Shown: piece after piece, positions 49,100 through 57,605 of the stretch | Numbering within the stretch: position 1 is the stretch's first letter | Layout: every line of letters starts with the position of its first letter | Origin: Peptostreptococcaceae bacterium pGA-8 | Lineage (GTDB): Bacteria > Bacillota > Clostridia > Peptostreptococcales > Anaerovoracaceae | Assembly (NCBI GenBank): GCA_900112915.1 | Contig: FONK01000001.1 | Coordinates: forward strand, 147,256 to 211,255 | DNA: 64,000 nucleotides | Direction of reading: 5' to 3' | The notes under the pieces: generated by a model | What the model saw: the letters and a program-made list of their open reading frames with translations, nothing else | Told to the model about the DNA's origin: nothing | Databases searched by the model: none | Translations under genes and position numbers: made by a program

Positions 49100-50449
49100 A
49101 TGGGCAGACTATTTGGAACAGACGGTGTTAGAGGAGTTGCCAATTCAGAATTAACGCCGGAGCTGGCTTTTAAATTGGGAAAGGCCGGAGCAGCGGTTCT
49201 GAAAAAAGAAAATCAAAGACCTGTTATGGTCATCGGTAAGGATACGAGAGTCTCAGGAGATATGCTGGAAAGCGCTTTGACAGCAGGCATTTTAGCCGTT
49301 GGGGGAAATGTAATCAAGGTAGGCGTTGTACCTACACCGGCAGTGGCTCTTTTGGTAAAGCATTATAAGGCGGATGCCGGCATCGTAATATCTGCATCCC
49401 ACAATTCATTTGAGTACAACGGAATTAAGTTTTTCAACGGCGACGGATTTAAATTAGATGATGAAATCGAAGAAAAAATAGAGGATTTAATTTTAAGCGA
49501 GGTTGACCCTAACCTGCACAAAACAGGTGATGCCATTGGAAGGTGTCTGGAAGCGGAGGATGATGCCTTAAAGCTCTATGAGGATTTTTTAATTTCAACT
49601 ATGGACAAAAAACTGGATGGAATGAAAATAGTTCTCGACTGTGCCAACGGTGCCGCCTATGAAACAGCTCCGGCGGTTTATAGAAGGCTGGGGGCTGATG
49701 TTATTGTAATAGGTGATGAGCCTGATGGAATTAACATTAACGACAAAATCGGTTCTACCCATCCTGAAAAGCTGCAGCAGGCTGTAGTAGAAAACCGGGC
49801 GGACATAGGTCTTGCTTTCGACGGTGATGCGGACAGATTGATTGTGGTAGACGAAGAAGGAAACATCATTGACGGAGATAAGGTTATTTGTCTTTGTGCC
49901 AGAATGCTTAAGGAAGAGGGCTTGCTAAGTGGAAACCTGGTAACCGGAACCGTAATGAGCAATATAGGTTTCCATAAGTTCTGTGAAGGAATTGGTGCCG
50001 CCGTTGAGGTTACAGGTGTAGGTGACAGATATGTTCTGGAATCAATGCTTGAAACCGGTGGGGTAATAGGTGGTGAACCGTCGGGTCATATAATTTTCTT
50101 AAATTACACAACGACGGGAGATGGAACTCTTTCATCTCTTCAATTTGTAAAGACTCTACTGGCATCAGGAAAGAAGCCTTCAGAGCTTTCAAAGGAGGTT
50201 GAGCTTTTCCCTCAGGTTCTTGAAAACGCCCGAGTTTCCAATGATAATAAGAAAATATTTATGGAGGATGAGCAGGTTAAAAAGGCTATTAAGGCAATTG
50301 AAGATGAGCTGGAAGGTCAGGGGCGTATTTTAATCAGACCTTCAGGTACCGAGCCTGTTGTAAGAGTAATGCTTGAAGGCAGAGATATTTCTCGAATTCA
50401 TGAGCTTGCTGTTGAACTGGCAGACCTGATCAGTGAAAAATTCGCTTAG
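49100..50449 (+). CDS. glmM: Phosphoglucosamine mutase
   Basis: A 449-residue alpha-D-phosphohexomutase converting glucosamine-6-phosphate to glucosamine-1-phosphate for peptidoglycan. Phospho-serine S100 lies in GIVISASHNSFEYNGIKFF, metal-binding DGDADRLI (about 240-247), sugar-binding GGEPSGHII and phosphate-binding RPSGTEPVVRVM. The first residues are GRLFGTDGVRG. ATG 49100 with GGAGG 10 nt upstream. It follows cdaR by 19 nt. Confidence 0.95.
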   Translation: MGRLFGTDGVRGVANSELTPELAFKLGKAGAAVLKKENQRPVMVIGKDTRVSGDMLESALTAGILAVGGNVIKVGVVPTPAVALLVKHYKADAGIVISASHNSFEYNGIKFFNGDGFKLDDEIEEKIEDLILSEVDPNLHKTGDAIGRCLEAEDDALKLYEDFLISTMDKKLDGMKIVLDCANGAAYETAPAVYRRLGADVIVIGDEPDGININDKIGSTHPEKLQQAVVENRADIGLAFDGDADRLIVVDEEGNIIDGDKVICLCARMLKEEGLLSGNLVTGTVMSNIGFHKFCEGIGAAVEVTGVGDRYVLESMLETGGVIGGEPSGHIIFLNYTTTGDGTLSSLQFVKTLLASGKKPSELSKEVELFPQVLENARVSNDNKKIFMEDEQVKKAIKAIEDELEGQGRILIRPSGTEPVVRVMLEGRDISRIHELAVELADLISEKFA

Positions 50450-50487
50450 AAATATATAAGCTTAGTGATAGAAAGGAACTGAATTTT

Positions 50488-52317
50488 ATGTGTGGAATAG
50501 TAGGATATGTCGGCAGGGATAATGCCAAGGATATCATAATCGAAGGATTGAAAAAGCTTGAGTACAGAGGATATGATTCTGCCGGAGTTGCTATTGTTGA
50601 AAAGGGCGGCATTTTAGTAAGAAAAAAAGAAGGCAAAATAGCTAATCTTGAGGAATTTATAAAAAATGAAAAGATTACAGGAACTATCGGTATCGGTCAT
50701 ACAAGGTGGGCTACTCACGGAGCGCCTTCAGACTTAAATGCCCACCCTCATATGAGTAACAGCGGAAATATAGCGGTTGTTCATAATGGCATCGTTGAAA
50801 ACTATGTAGAGTTAAAGGAATGGCTTGCCAAGGACTATGGGGTACAATTCCATACGGAAACAGATACGGAGGTTATTGCACAGCTAATCGGAGTACTATA
50901 CAAAGGCGACTTGGAGGCTGCCGTTTATGAGGCTGTTGAGAAGATGAAGGGTGCCTATGCCATTGGAGTTGTTGCAGAGGATCAGCCGGATAAGCTGGTG
51001 GCATTCAGAAAGGATGCACCTCTTATTGCGGGACTTGGAAACAGCGGTAACTTCATAGCATCGGATATTCCGGCTCTTTTGAAGTATCTTGATAAAATTT
51101 ATTTGATTGAAAATGGAGAAATGGTTGTTTGTACAGCAGATAGAATTCAGATTTTTGATGAGAACAAAAATCCTGTAGACCGTGACCTTCTTCATGTGAC
51201 TTGGAGCCTTGAGGATGCTGAAAAGGACGGCTTCGACCATTTTATGCTCAAAGAAATTTACGAGCAACCAAGGGCTATTAACGAGACTTTAATGAGAAGA
51301 ATCGGCGATGACGGTAAAATTAAGCTGGATGGAATTTCATTGACCTTAGAGGATCTGGAAAATATCAATAAGATTTACATTGTAGCTTGTGGAACCGCAT
51401 ATCACGCCGGGCTTGTAGGAAAATATGCCATTGAAAAGATGGCAAAGATTCCGGTTGAAATAGATGTAGCATCTGAGTTCAGATATAGAGATCCATATAT
51501 TGACGATAAGACTTTATTCATTGCAATTTCACAGTCCGGAGAGACTTTGGATACCTTAGCGGCTCTTAGAGAGGCGAAGAGAAAGGGTGCGAGAATACTA
51601 TCTGTTGTAAACGTTGTAGGAAGCTCGGTTGTCAGAGAATCTGATGATGTATTCTACACTTGGGCAGGTCCGGAAATTGCCGTTGCTTCAACTAAGGCTT
51701 ATACTACACAGCTAATTTGTATGTACCTTCTTGCTCTTTATATGGGAGAGCTTCGCGGTGTAATCACTAAGGAATACTATAATCAAATTTTGGATGAGCT
51801 TAAGGCGATTCCGGGAAAGATTGAAAAGATTTTGGAGAAATCGAAGGATGTAGAAAAGCTTGCAAAGACTTTATATAACAGAACTCAGGTTTTCTTCATT
51901 GGAAGAGGTATGGATGCAGCTGTTGCCTATGAAGGCTCCTTGAAGCTAAAGGAAATTTCATATATCAACTCATTTGCCATTGCGGCAGGAGAGCTTAAAC
52001 ATGGAACCATTGCCTTGATGGAGCCGGAGACAATTGTAATAGCCCTTGCAACTCAGGACTTCCTGTTTGAAAAGATGTTCTCAAACATAGTGGAGGTTAA
52101 AGCGAGAATGGCTCATGTGGTTTCCGTTGCCAAGGAGGGCAATACTACTATCGAGCGAGAAAGCAATGAAGTTATCTACATTCCGCAGTGTGCAGACGAG
52201 GTTTCACCACTTCTTACTGCAATTCCGCTTCAGCTATTTGCTTACTACGTAGCAAGAGAAAAGGGAGAAAATATCGATAAGCCTAGAAATCTGGCAAAGA
52301 GCGTTACAGTCGAGTAA
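50488..52317 (+). CDS. glmS: Glutamine-fructose-6-phosphate aminotransferase
   Basis: A 609-residue enzyme for the first step of amino-sugar synthesis. The catalytic Cys follows the initial Met (MCGIVGYVGRDN), as needed for the glutamine amidotransferase half; then two SIS domains (about 290-430 and 460-600) with AISQSGETLDTLAALREA and the end PRNLAKSVTVE. Only 38 nt separate it from glmM, so no glmS ribozyme fits; transcription comes from the cdaA promoter and control differs from most Firmicutes. Confidence 0.95.
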   Translation: MCGIVGYVGRDNAKDIIIEGLKKLEYRGYDSAGVAIVEKGGILVRKKEGKIANLEEFIKNEKITGTIGIGHTRWATHGAPSDLNAHPHMSNSGNIAVVHNGIVENYVELKEWLAKDYGVQFHTETDTEVIAQLIGVLYKGDLEAAVYEAVEKMKGAYAIGVVAEDQPDKLVAFRKDAPLIAGLGNSGNFIASDIPALLKYLDKIYLIENGEMVVCTADRIQIFDENKNPVDRDLLHVTWSLEDAEKDGFDHFMLKEIYEQPRAINETLMRRIGDDGKIKLDGISLTLEDLENINKIYIVACGTAYHAGLVGKYAIEKMAKIPVEIDVASEFRYRDPYIDDKTLFIAISQSGETLDTLAALREAKRKGARILSVVNVVGSSVVRESDDVFYTWAGPEIAVASTKAYTTQLICMYLLALYMGELRGVITKEYYNQILDELKAIPGKIEKILEKSKDVEKLAKTLYNRTQVFFIGRGMDAAVAYEGSLKLKEISYINSFAIAAGELKHGTIALMEPETIVIALATQDFLFEKMFSNIVEVKARMAHVVSVAKEGNTTIERESNEVIYIPQCADEVSPLLTAIPLQLFAYYVAREKGENIDKPRNLAKSVTVE

Positions 52318-52332
52318 AGGAGATATAGATTG

Positions 52333-53580
52333 ATGGAATACCAGGTTAGAGATATTAGCTTAGCTCCGTTGGGCTGGCAAAAAATAAATTGGGTAAAGAA
52401 CAATATGCCTCTTCTAAGAGGCCTTGAAGAGGAATTTCTTAAGACAAAGCCTTTCCAAGGCATTAAGATTTCCCTTTCTGTACATCTTGAGGCGAAGACA
52501 GCTTATTTGTCCTTGGTTCTTGCTGCCGGTGGGGCGGAAATGAGTGTTACAGGAAGCAATGTTCTATCTACTCAGGATGATGTGGCGGCTGCCCTGGCAG
52601 ATGCGGGCTTGAAGGTATTTGCATATCACGGTGCCACTGAAGAAGAGTATTACAGGCATATTGAAATGTGTCTTGAACATAAGCCTAACATCCTAATTGA
52701 TGACGGTGCAGACTTGGTTACAATGCTGCATACAAAGAGGCCGGACTTGGCAGCTGAAATTTGGGGAGGCTGTGAAGAAACCACAACAGGTGTAATAAGA
52801 CTAAAGGCGATGGCAAGACAGGGCGTGTTGAAATTCCCAATGGTAGCAGTAAACGATGCTGACTGTAAGCATCTCTTCGATAACAGATATGGAACGGGAC
52901 AGTCTACATGGGATTCCATTATGAGAAACACAAATCTTATAATTGCGGCGAAGAAGGTTGTCGTAGTAGGATATGGTTGGTGCTCTCGAGGAATTGCAAT
53001 GCGAGCAGCTGCTTTAGGAGCAAATGTAATTGTAACGGAAATAGATCCGATAAAGGCTATAGAGGCAAAAATGGATGGCTTTGATGTAATGCCTATGCGT
53101 CAGGCTGCACCTCTTGGAGATATCTTTGTAACCGCAACAGGCTGCTGCAAGACAATTACCGTTGAGCATATGATGAAGATGAAGGACGGAGCTATTTTGT
53201 CCAATGCCGGTCATTTTGACAGTGAAATTGATATGGCAGGGCTGAAGGAGGCTGCCGTTGCAACTAAGGAGGCTAGAAAAAATATTACAGGATACCAATT
53301 GACCTCAGGAAATTGGGTCAATGTAGTTGCAGAGGGTAGACTCGTTAATATTGCAGCTGCCGATGGACATCCGGCAGAAATAATGGATTTAAGCTTTGCC
53401 GTACAGGCGCTGTCTGCAATGTACATTAAGGATCATCACAAAGAGCTGGAAAATACAGTAATAGATGTTAGCGATGAAATTGATTCAGTAATCGCAAGAA
53501 GAAAGCTTGCTGCTTGGGGTGTTGAAATCGACAAGCTTACCAAGGAGCAGGAGGACTATTTGAATTCTTGGGAGGTATAA
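52333..53580 (+). CDS. ahcY: Adenosylhomocysteinase
   Basis: A 415-residue enzyme splitting S-adenosylhomocysteine into adenosine and homocysteine. It has the NAD-binding site VVVGYGWCSRGIAMRAAALG, FMVAVNDADCKHLFDNRYGTGQS-type region, DDGADLVTMLH and the C-terminal end of the family. ATG 52333 has AGGAG about 9 nt upstream (the TTG at 52330 is less likely). It follows glmS by 15 nt and precedes UPF0340 by 6 nt, so it may be the end of the long cdaA transcript. Confidence 0.95.
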   Translation: MEYQVRDISLAPLGWQKINWVKNNMPLLRGLEEEFLKTKPFQGIKISLSVHLEAKTAYLSLVLAAGGAEMSVTGSNVLSTQDDVAAALADAGLKVFAYHGATEEEYYRHIEMCLEHKPNILIDDGADLVTMLHTKRPDLAAEIWGGCEETTTGVIRLKAMARQGVLKFPMVAVNDADCKHLFDNRYGTGQSTWDSIMRNTNLIIAAKKVVVVGYGWCSRGIAMRAAALGANVIVTEIDPIKAIEAKMDGFDVMPMRQAAPLGDIFVTATGCCKTITVEHMMKMKDGAILSNAGHFDSEIDMAGLKEAAVATKEARKNITGYQLTSGNWVNVVAEGRLVNIAAADGHPAEIMDLSFAVQALSAMYIKDHHKELENTVIDVSDEIDSVIARRKLAAWGVEIDKLTKEQEDYLNSWEV

Positions 53581-53586
53581 TCGGTC

Positions 53587-54168
53587 ATGACAGAAAAGAA
53601 CTTCTATGAGGAAATAAGGACTGCTGTAGAGAGTGCCGCAAAAGAGCTGCTTGCCGTAGCTGATTTAAAGCCGGGTGATATTTTCATCCTGGGCTGCTCA
53701 TCGAGTGAAATCAAGGGGGAGCATATAGGCAAGGGATCGGATATTGATGCTGCTAAAGCGGTATACGAAGGAATAAAGCCGCTTTTAGATGAGAAGAAAG
53801 TATTCCTGGCGGCACAGTGTTGTGAGCACTTAAATAGAGCTGTTATTCTTGAAAGAGAGGCTCTTCCGGTGGGAGCTGATATCTGCAATGCAGTTCCACA
53901 GCTTCATGCAGGAGGTTCATTTTCTGTGACTCTTTATGAAAATGCTAAGGATCCCGTAGCTGTTGAGCATATTAAGGCCGCTGCCGGCATGGATATTGGA
54001 GATACTCTGATCGGAATGCATCTGAAGGATGTTGCGGTTCCTGTCAGAACTCAAATCAAGAAAATAGGTGCGGCAAATCTTGTTTGTGCGAGAACCAGAC
54101 CTAAGTTTATTGGCGGCGGAAGAGCTGTATATGACGATAAGCTTTCAGGTGGGGAGGTTAGACCATAA
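53587..54168 (+). CDS. UPF0340 family protein (TIGR01440)
   Basis: A 193-residue protein of the UPF0340/YwlG family: FILGCSSSEIKGEHIGKGSD (33-52), AQCCEHLNRAVILERE, the mid part with PQLHAGGSF, and the end KFIGGGRAVYDDK. Its role is unknown, though it is well conserved in Firmicutes. ATG is 6 nt after ahcY. Confidence 0.9.
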   Translation: MTEKNFYEEIRTAVESAAKELLAVADLKPGDIFILGCSSSEIKGEHIGKGSDIDAAKAVYEGIKPLLDEKKVFLAAQCCEHLNRAVILEREALPVGADICNAVPQLHAGGSFSVTLYENAKDPVAVEHIKAAAGMDIGDTLIGMHLKDVAVPVRTQIKKIGAANLVCARTRPKFIGGGRAVYDDKLSGGEVRP

Positions 54169-54194
54169 TTAAGGATGAAGCCTGACGGATTTAT

Positions 54195-54227
54195 AAAAAA
54201 GACATTCTGCAAGAGCTACAGAATGTC
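54195..54227 (-). terminator. Terminator of the asparaginase operon
   Basis: On the reverse strand GACATTCTG (54227-54219) pairs with CAGAATGTC (54209-54201) and is followed by TTTTTT. The first arm encodes the last residues of the asparaginase and includes the stop codon next to it. On the forward strand it may also stop the UPF0340 transcript. Confidence 0.85.
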
Positions 54228-55232
54228 AAAATCAACGGGGGTATAAAAAAGCTCAGATATTTTTTTAGGGTCATGAGTCTGACCAAGAATCCACATCAGC
54301 TTGCAGGTTATTGCCTCAAGGGTCATATTGCCTCCGTCTAATATTCCGGGATTGTCCGAAAGTATGCTTCCAACCTCATAGGTGGCTAAATTGCTTCCTT
54401 CATGGGGTACCTGGGTAGTCATTACCACAAGACCGCCGGCGGAGGTGAAGTCATAAACGGCTTCCTTGATGGATTCCGGGAAGTCCTCCCTGAGATTAGG
54501 AAGGCCACCGGCGCCGAAGGCTTCAATAATCAGAATTCTGTATATTTCCTTAAGGCTTGATATAACCTTGGGATTTAAGCCGGGAATTAATTTTAATACG
54601 AAAAGCTCAGGCTCCATTTTGATTGAAAAAACAGGAGCCTTTTTCAATTCAAAAATTTCTCTGTTAGGCTTTATATAGTTGATAACCTTACCGTTTTGCA
54701 GGCTTGCCACAACAGGATAGTCTATACTGTCAAAGGCATTATAACTAAGAGTTCTGGTTTTTCTTGCCCTTGTTCCCAGTATGACCTGTGAGTTAAAAAC
54801 TACCTTAACGCTGGCAGCATAGGGGGAAGCTGCATAGATAAATGCCTCGGTCAGGTTTCTGCGGGCGTCAGTATCCCTTAAGTAAATAGATTTTTGGGAA
54901 CCTGTTAATACAATCGGCTTCGGACTGTTTTGAATCATATAGCTGAGAGCTGCCGCCGTATAGCTCAGGGTATCTGTACCGTGGGTAATGACAAACCCGT
55001 CATATTTATCATAGTTTTCATAGATGACCCTTGCCATTTCGCTCCAGTGGGACGGGCCCACATTGGTACTGTCCAGATTCATTATTCCTATGGCATCAAA
55101 GTCACATACCTGAGCAATTTCCGGCACATTTTCAAGCAGCTCACTCGGACTTATCTCCGGAGTTAATCCGCCGCTTTTGCCTTCTCTACTGGCTATGGTT
55201 CCACCTGTAGTAATTAGTAAAATCTTTTTCAT
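54216..55232 (-). CDS. ansA: L-asparaginase, type I
   Basis: A 338-residue cytoplasmic asparaginase, hydrolysing asparagine to aspartate and ammonia. The catalytic Thr residues are in LLITTGGTIASREGKSGG (4-21) and VITHGTDTLSYTAAAL (about 82-97). No signal peptide is present. ATG 55232 has AGGA upstream; GTG 55235 is an alternative. It follows gltX by 11 nt in one operon. The pairing with GluRS recalls amidation of tRNA, in which archaeal GatD is asparaginase-like, but this protein is best read as a normal AnsA. Confidence 0.9.
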   Translation of the reverse strand: MKKILLITTGGTIASREGKSGGLTPEISPSELLENVPEIAQVCDFDAIGIMNLDSTNVGPSHWSEMARVIYENYDKYDGFVITHGTDTLSYTAAALSYMIQNSPKPIVLTGSQKSIYLRDTDARRNLTEAFIYAASPYAASVKVVFNSQVILGTRARKTRTLSYNAFDSIDYPVVASLQNGKVINYIKPNREIFELKKAPVFSIKMEPELFVLKLIPGLNPKVISSLKEIYRILIIEAFGAGGLPNLREDFPESIKEAVYDFTSAGGLVVMTTQVPHEGSNLATYEVGSILSDNPGILDGGNMTLEAITCKLMWILGQTHDPKKISELFYTPVDFDIL

Positions 55233-55243
55233 CACGGAAAATC

Positions 55244-56902
55244 CTATATTCTTGAAGCAAAGTTGGCAATTCGCTTCTTCGTCATTTCTTCACCCATAAT
55301 CTGTTGAATTGCCCACAGGTCAGGAGACTGGCTTCTTCCCATTAATGCAATTCTGATAACTGTGCTTACATGACCGACATGGCCCTTGTATTCTTCAGGA
55401 TGCTTCTTGAAATCCTTAGGCTTAGCTGCATAGCCCAGCTCTGTTGCAATAGCTCTAATCTTATCAAACCACTGACTCTGGTCATCCTTATGGTCATAGC
55501 CTTCAAGATATGCATTCAAAATAGCTCTCTGATCAGCCTCTGCTTCTGCCGGTACAGCGTCTTCAACCTTAAACATATCATCGAAGAAATAGCTTATAAA
55601 CTCAATAATCTGCTCTGCATATATTAAGTCCTTTCTTGGTTTTTGGTCGTTTCTACCCAAATCCAAAATCTGTAGCATGTAAGCCTTATCATCGAAAATA
55701 TTCATAATCTCAGGTCTAAATTCAGCAGACCAGTCCTTCAGGAAGTCATAAAGCTCATTAGCTGAAATCTGAAGAAGCACATCCTTGCTGATATCCATAA
55801 GCTTGTTAATATCGAACAAAGCGCCGGAGTTGCTCATTTTCTCCGTGGTAAATGGGAAATCATCAATTGGTGCGTCAGGATTTTCCATCCGCCATTCTTC
55901 AAAGTTGGAGTTCAATATCGTCAAAAGATATTCTCTAACAGCTGTGGGGTGGAAGCCCTGCTTTCTGTAGAAATCTAAGGAAAGCTCAGGGTCATGGCGC
56001 TTTGAAAGCTTACGCTTGTTGCCGTCTTCACCTAATTTCATCAGCTGTGCGGTATGGCAATATATTGGAGATTCCCAGCCTAATTTTTCAAACAGCTCAA
56101 TATGAGTAGGCAGGGAAGGAAGCCATTCAGCCCCTCTTACCACATGGGTAGTTCTCATCAGATGGTCATCCACTACATGGGCAAAGTGGTAGGTTGGAAT
56201 TCCGGTTGCCTTTAGAATTACAACATCATGAAAGTTTTCCGGCATTTCAAGGACTCCTCTAATTGCATCCTTGACCCTAACCTTTCTTACAATGTCTTCT
56301 CGCTGACTACAGTCGCCACCGGAAGCAAGTCTGACTACATAGGGCATTCCTGCATCGATTTTCTCTTTTATTTCATAGTAGGACAGGTTTCTGCTTAAAG
56401 CAAATTCTCCATAGATACCGGGAGTAAGCTTAGCAGCCTCCTGCTTTGTCCTTATATCTGTAATTTCATCTTCTGTAAGGAAGCAAGGATAGGCCTTGCC
56501 TTCTTCAACCAGCTTCTTGACAAAACATTGGTAGATTTCCTTTCTGTGGCTCTGGGTATAGTCTCCATAAGTCCCAACATCTCCGTCCTTGGTTACACCC
56601 TCATCGAAGTTTATACCAAAATAACCGAGACTGTTTATGATAGTGTCTACAGCCCCGGGTACGAATCTTTTGTCGTCGGTATCCTCTATTCTTAGGTAAA
56701 ATATACCGTTGCTTTGGTGGGCGAGCCTTTCATCTACGAAGGCGCCATATAGGTTTCCCAGGTGAATGAAGCCTGTAGGACTTGGACCGAGACGGGTTAC
56801 CTTTGCCCCCTCCGGCAGGTTTCGTGCCGGGTACATGGCTTCATAATCAGCCTCTGTTTTTTCAATATGTGGAAAAAGCAATTCTGCTATTTGCTTATTC
56901 AT
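55244..56902 (-). CDS. gltX: Glutamate--tRNA ligase, long clostridial form
   Basis: A 552-residue class I synthetase charging tRNA(Glu) with glutamate. HIGH motif GFIHLGNLYGAFVD (about 40-53), KMSKS variant RKLSKRHDPE, IEDTD, and CHTAQLMKLGEDG. The C-terminal anticodon-binding part is present. The length, about 60 residues more than the E. coli enzyme, is usual for this clostridial group. ATG 56902 is preceded by TTGGAGGAC; the TTG there overlaps the ribosome site and is not the start. It may also charge tRNA(Gln) (non-discriminating), as in most Firmicutes; the sequence alone does not settle it. Confidence 0.93.
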   Translation of the reverse strand: MNKQIAELLFPHIEKTEADYEAMYPARNLPEGAKVTRLGPSPTGFIHLGNLYGAFVDERLAHQSNGIFYLRIEDTDDKRFVPGAVDTIINSLGYFGINFDEGVTKDGDVGTYGDYTQSHRKEIYQCFVKKLVEEGKAYPCFLTEDEITDIRTKQEAAKLTPGIYGEFALSRNLSYYEIKEKIDAGMPYVVRLASGGDCSQREDIVRKVRVKDAIRGVLEMPENFHDVVILKATGIPTYHFAHVVDDHLMRTTHVVRGAEWLPSLPTHIELFEKLGWESPIYCHTAQLMKLGEDGNKRKLSKRHDPELSLDFYRKQGFHPTAVREYLLTILNSNFEEWRMENPDAPIDDFPFTTEKMSNSGALFDINKLMDISKDVLLQISANELYDFLKDWSAEFRPEIMNIFDDKAYMLQILDLGRNDQKPRKDLIYAEQIIEFISYFFDDMFKVEDAVPAEAEADQRAILNAYLEGYDHKDDQSQWFDKIRAIATELGYAAKPKDFKKHPEEYKGHVGHVSTVIRIALMGRSQSPDLWAIQQIMGEEMTKKRIANFASRI

Positions 56903-56940
56903 AGAATTTATGTCCTCCAATTATACATATTCTCCCAAGT

Positions 56941-56969
56941 ATTATACAGTTTTGACAGTGCTTTTTCAA
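56941..56969 (-). promoter_or_regulatory. Promoter of gltX-ansA
   Basis: On the reverse strand TTGAAA (56969-56964), 17 bp, TATAAT (56946-56941), with the start codon about 38 nt downstream. The short leader leaves no space for a T-box. Confidence 0.75.
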
Positions 56970-56992
56970 GGCGCAATGTGATTTTAGGAGTA

Positions 56993-57021
56993 TTGCACTT
57001 TAGAGCCAATTAAATTATAAT
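56993..57021 (+). promoter_or_regulatory. Promoter of the lipoprotein-dnaE operon
   Basis: TTGCAC (56993-56998), 17 bp, TATAAT (57016-57021), about 45 nt before the ATG at 57067. It is divergent from the gltX promoter. Confidence 0.75.
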
Positions 57022-57066
57022 TAAAGGATAAAAATATGAGATAAAAGTATAGGAGAGTTTGAAAAT

Positions 57067-57597
57067 ATGAATTTGAAGAAGTGCAGTGCTTTAATCCTCG
57101 GATTAATATTGATTTTTGCCCTTACAGCTTGTGGAGAGCCTGAAAGTCTCAGCGATAATGAGAAGGTAAAGGTAATTTCCATAGACTATGCTATTCCTGA
57201 GGACTTCAAGGTTTTGGATGAGGAAAACAAGGTCTATGTGACTGTAGACTATCCGGCAGATTCCAGCAAGCTGGTTATGACAGAAAGTAAGAAAACCAAA
57301 AATTTCTTGGATATGACAGAGAAGGACTACAAAAGCACCTTTGACGGACAGATAAAGCAGGATGGAAAGGTGGCTGAGGTCAAGGTTACCAAGTTTGACC
57401 GATGTGAGGTTAGCGGTTTCAGAGCCATCAACGCTACAGCAGAGTTTTCCTTTGAAAAGAAGACCGTTACAATGAAACAGCTAATGATAGATGCAGATAA
57501 GAGCTATATTATTACATTTATGAACTCGGGGACAACTGACCGCTCTGCTGAAATTGACAAGATGTTTGAAAATATCAAGATTAAGTATGAAAAATAG
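57067..57597 (+). CDS. Lipoprotein of unknown function
   Basis: A 176-residue lipoprotein with a signal peptide ending in the lipobox ALTAC. The remaining residues are mostly beta strands with a mid Lys-rich region (KKTKNFLDMTEKDYKSTF) and KSYIITFMNSG near the end, like the PsbP/DUF4854-type lipoproteins, though I cannot place it firmly. ATG follows AGGAG. It ends 8 nt before dnaE, so it is cotranscribed with the polymerase. Confidence 0.75.
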   Translation: MNLKKCSALILGLILIFALTACGEPESLSDNEKVKVISIDYAIPEDFKVLDEENKVYVTVDYPADSSKLVMTESKKTKNFLDMTEKDYKSTFDGQIKQDGKVAEVKVTKFDRCEVSGFRAINATAEFSFEKKTVTMKQLMIDADKSYIITFMNSGTTDRSAEIDKMFENIKIKYEK

Positions 57598-57605
57598 GGG
57601 ACACT

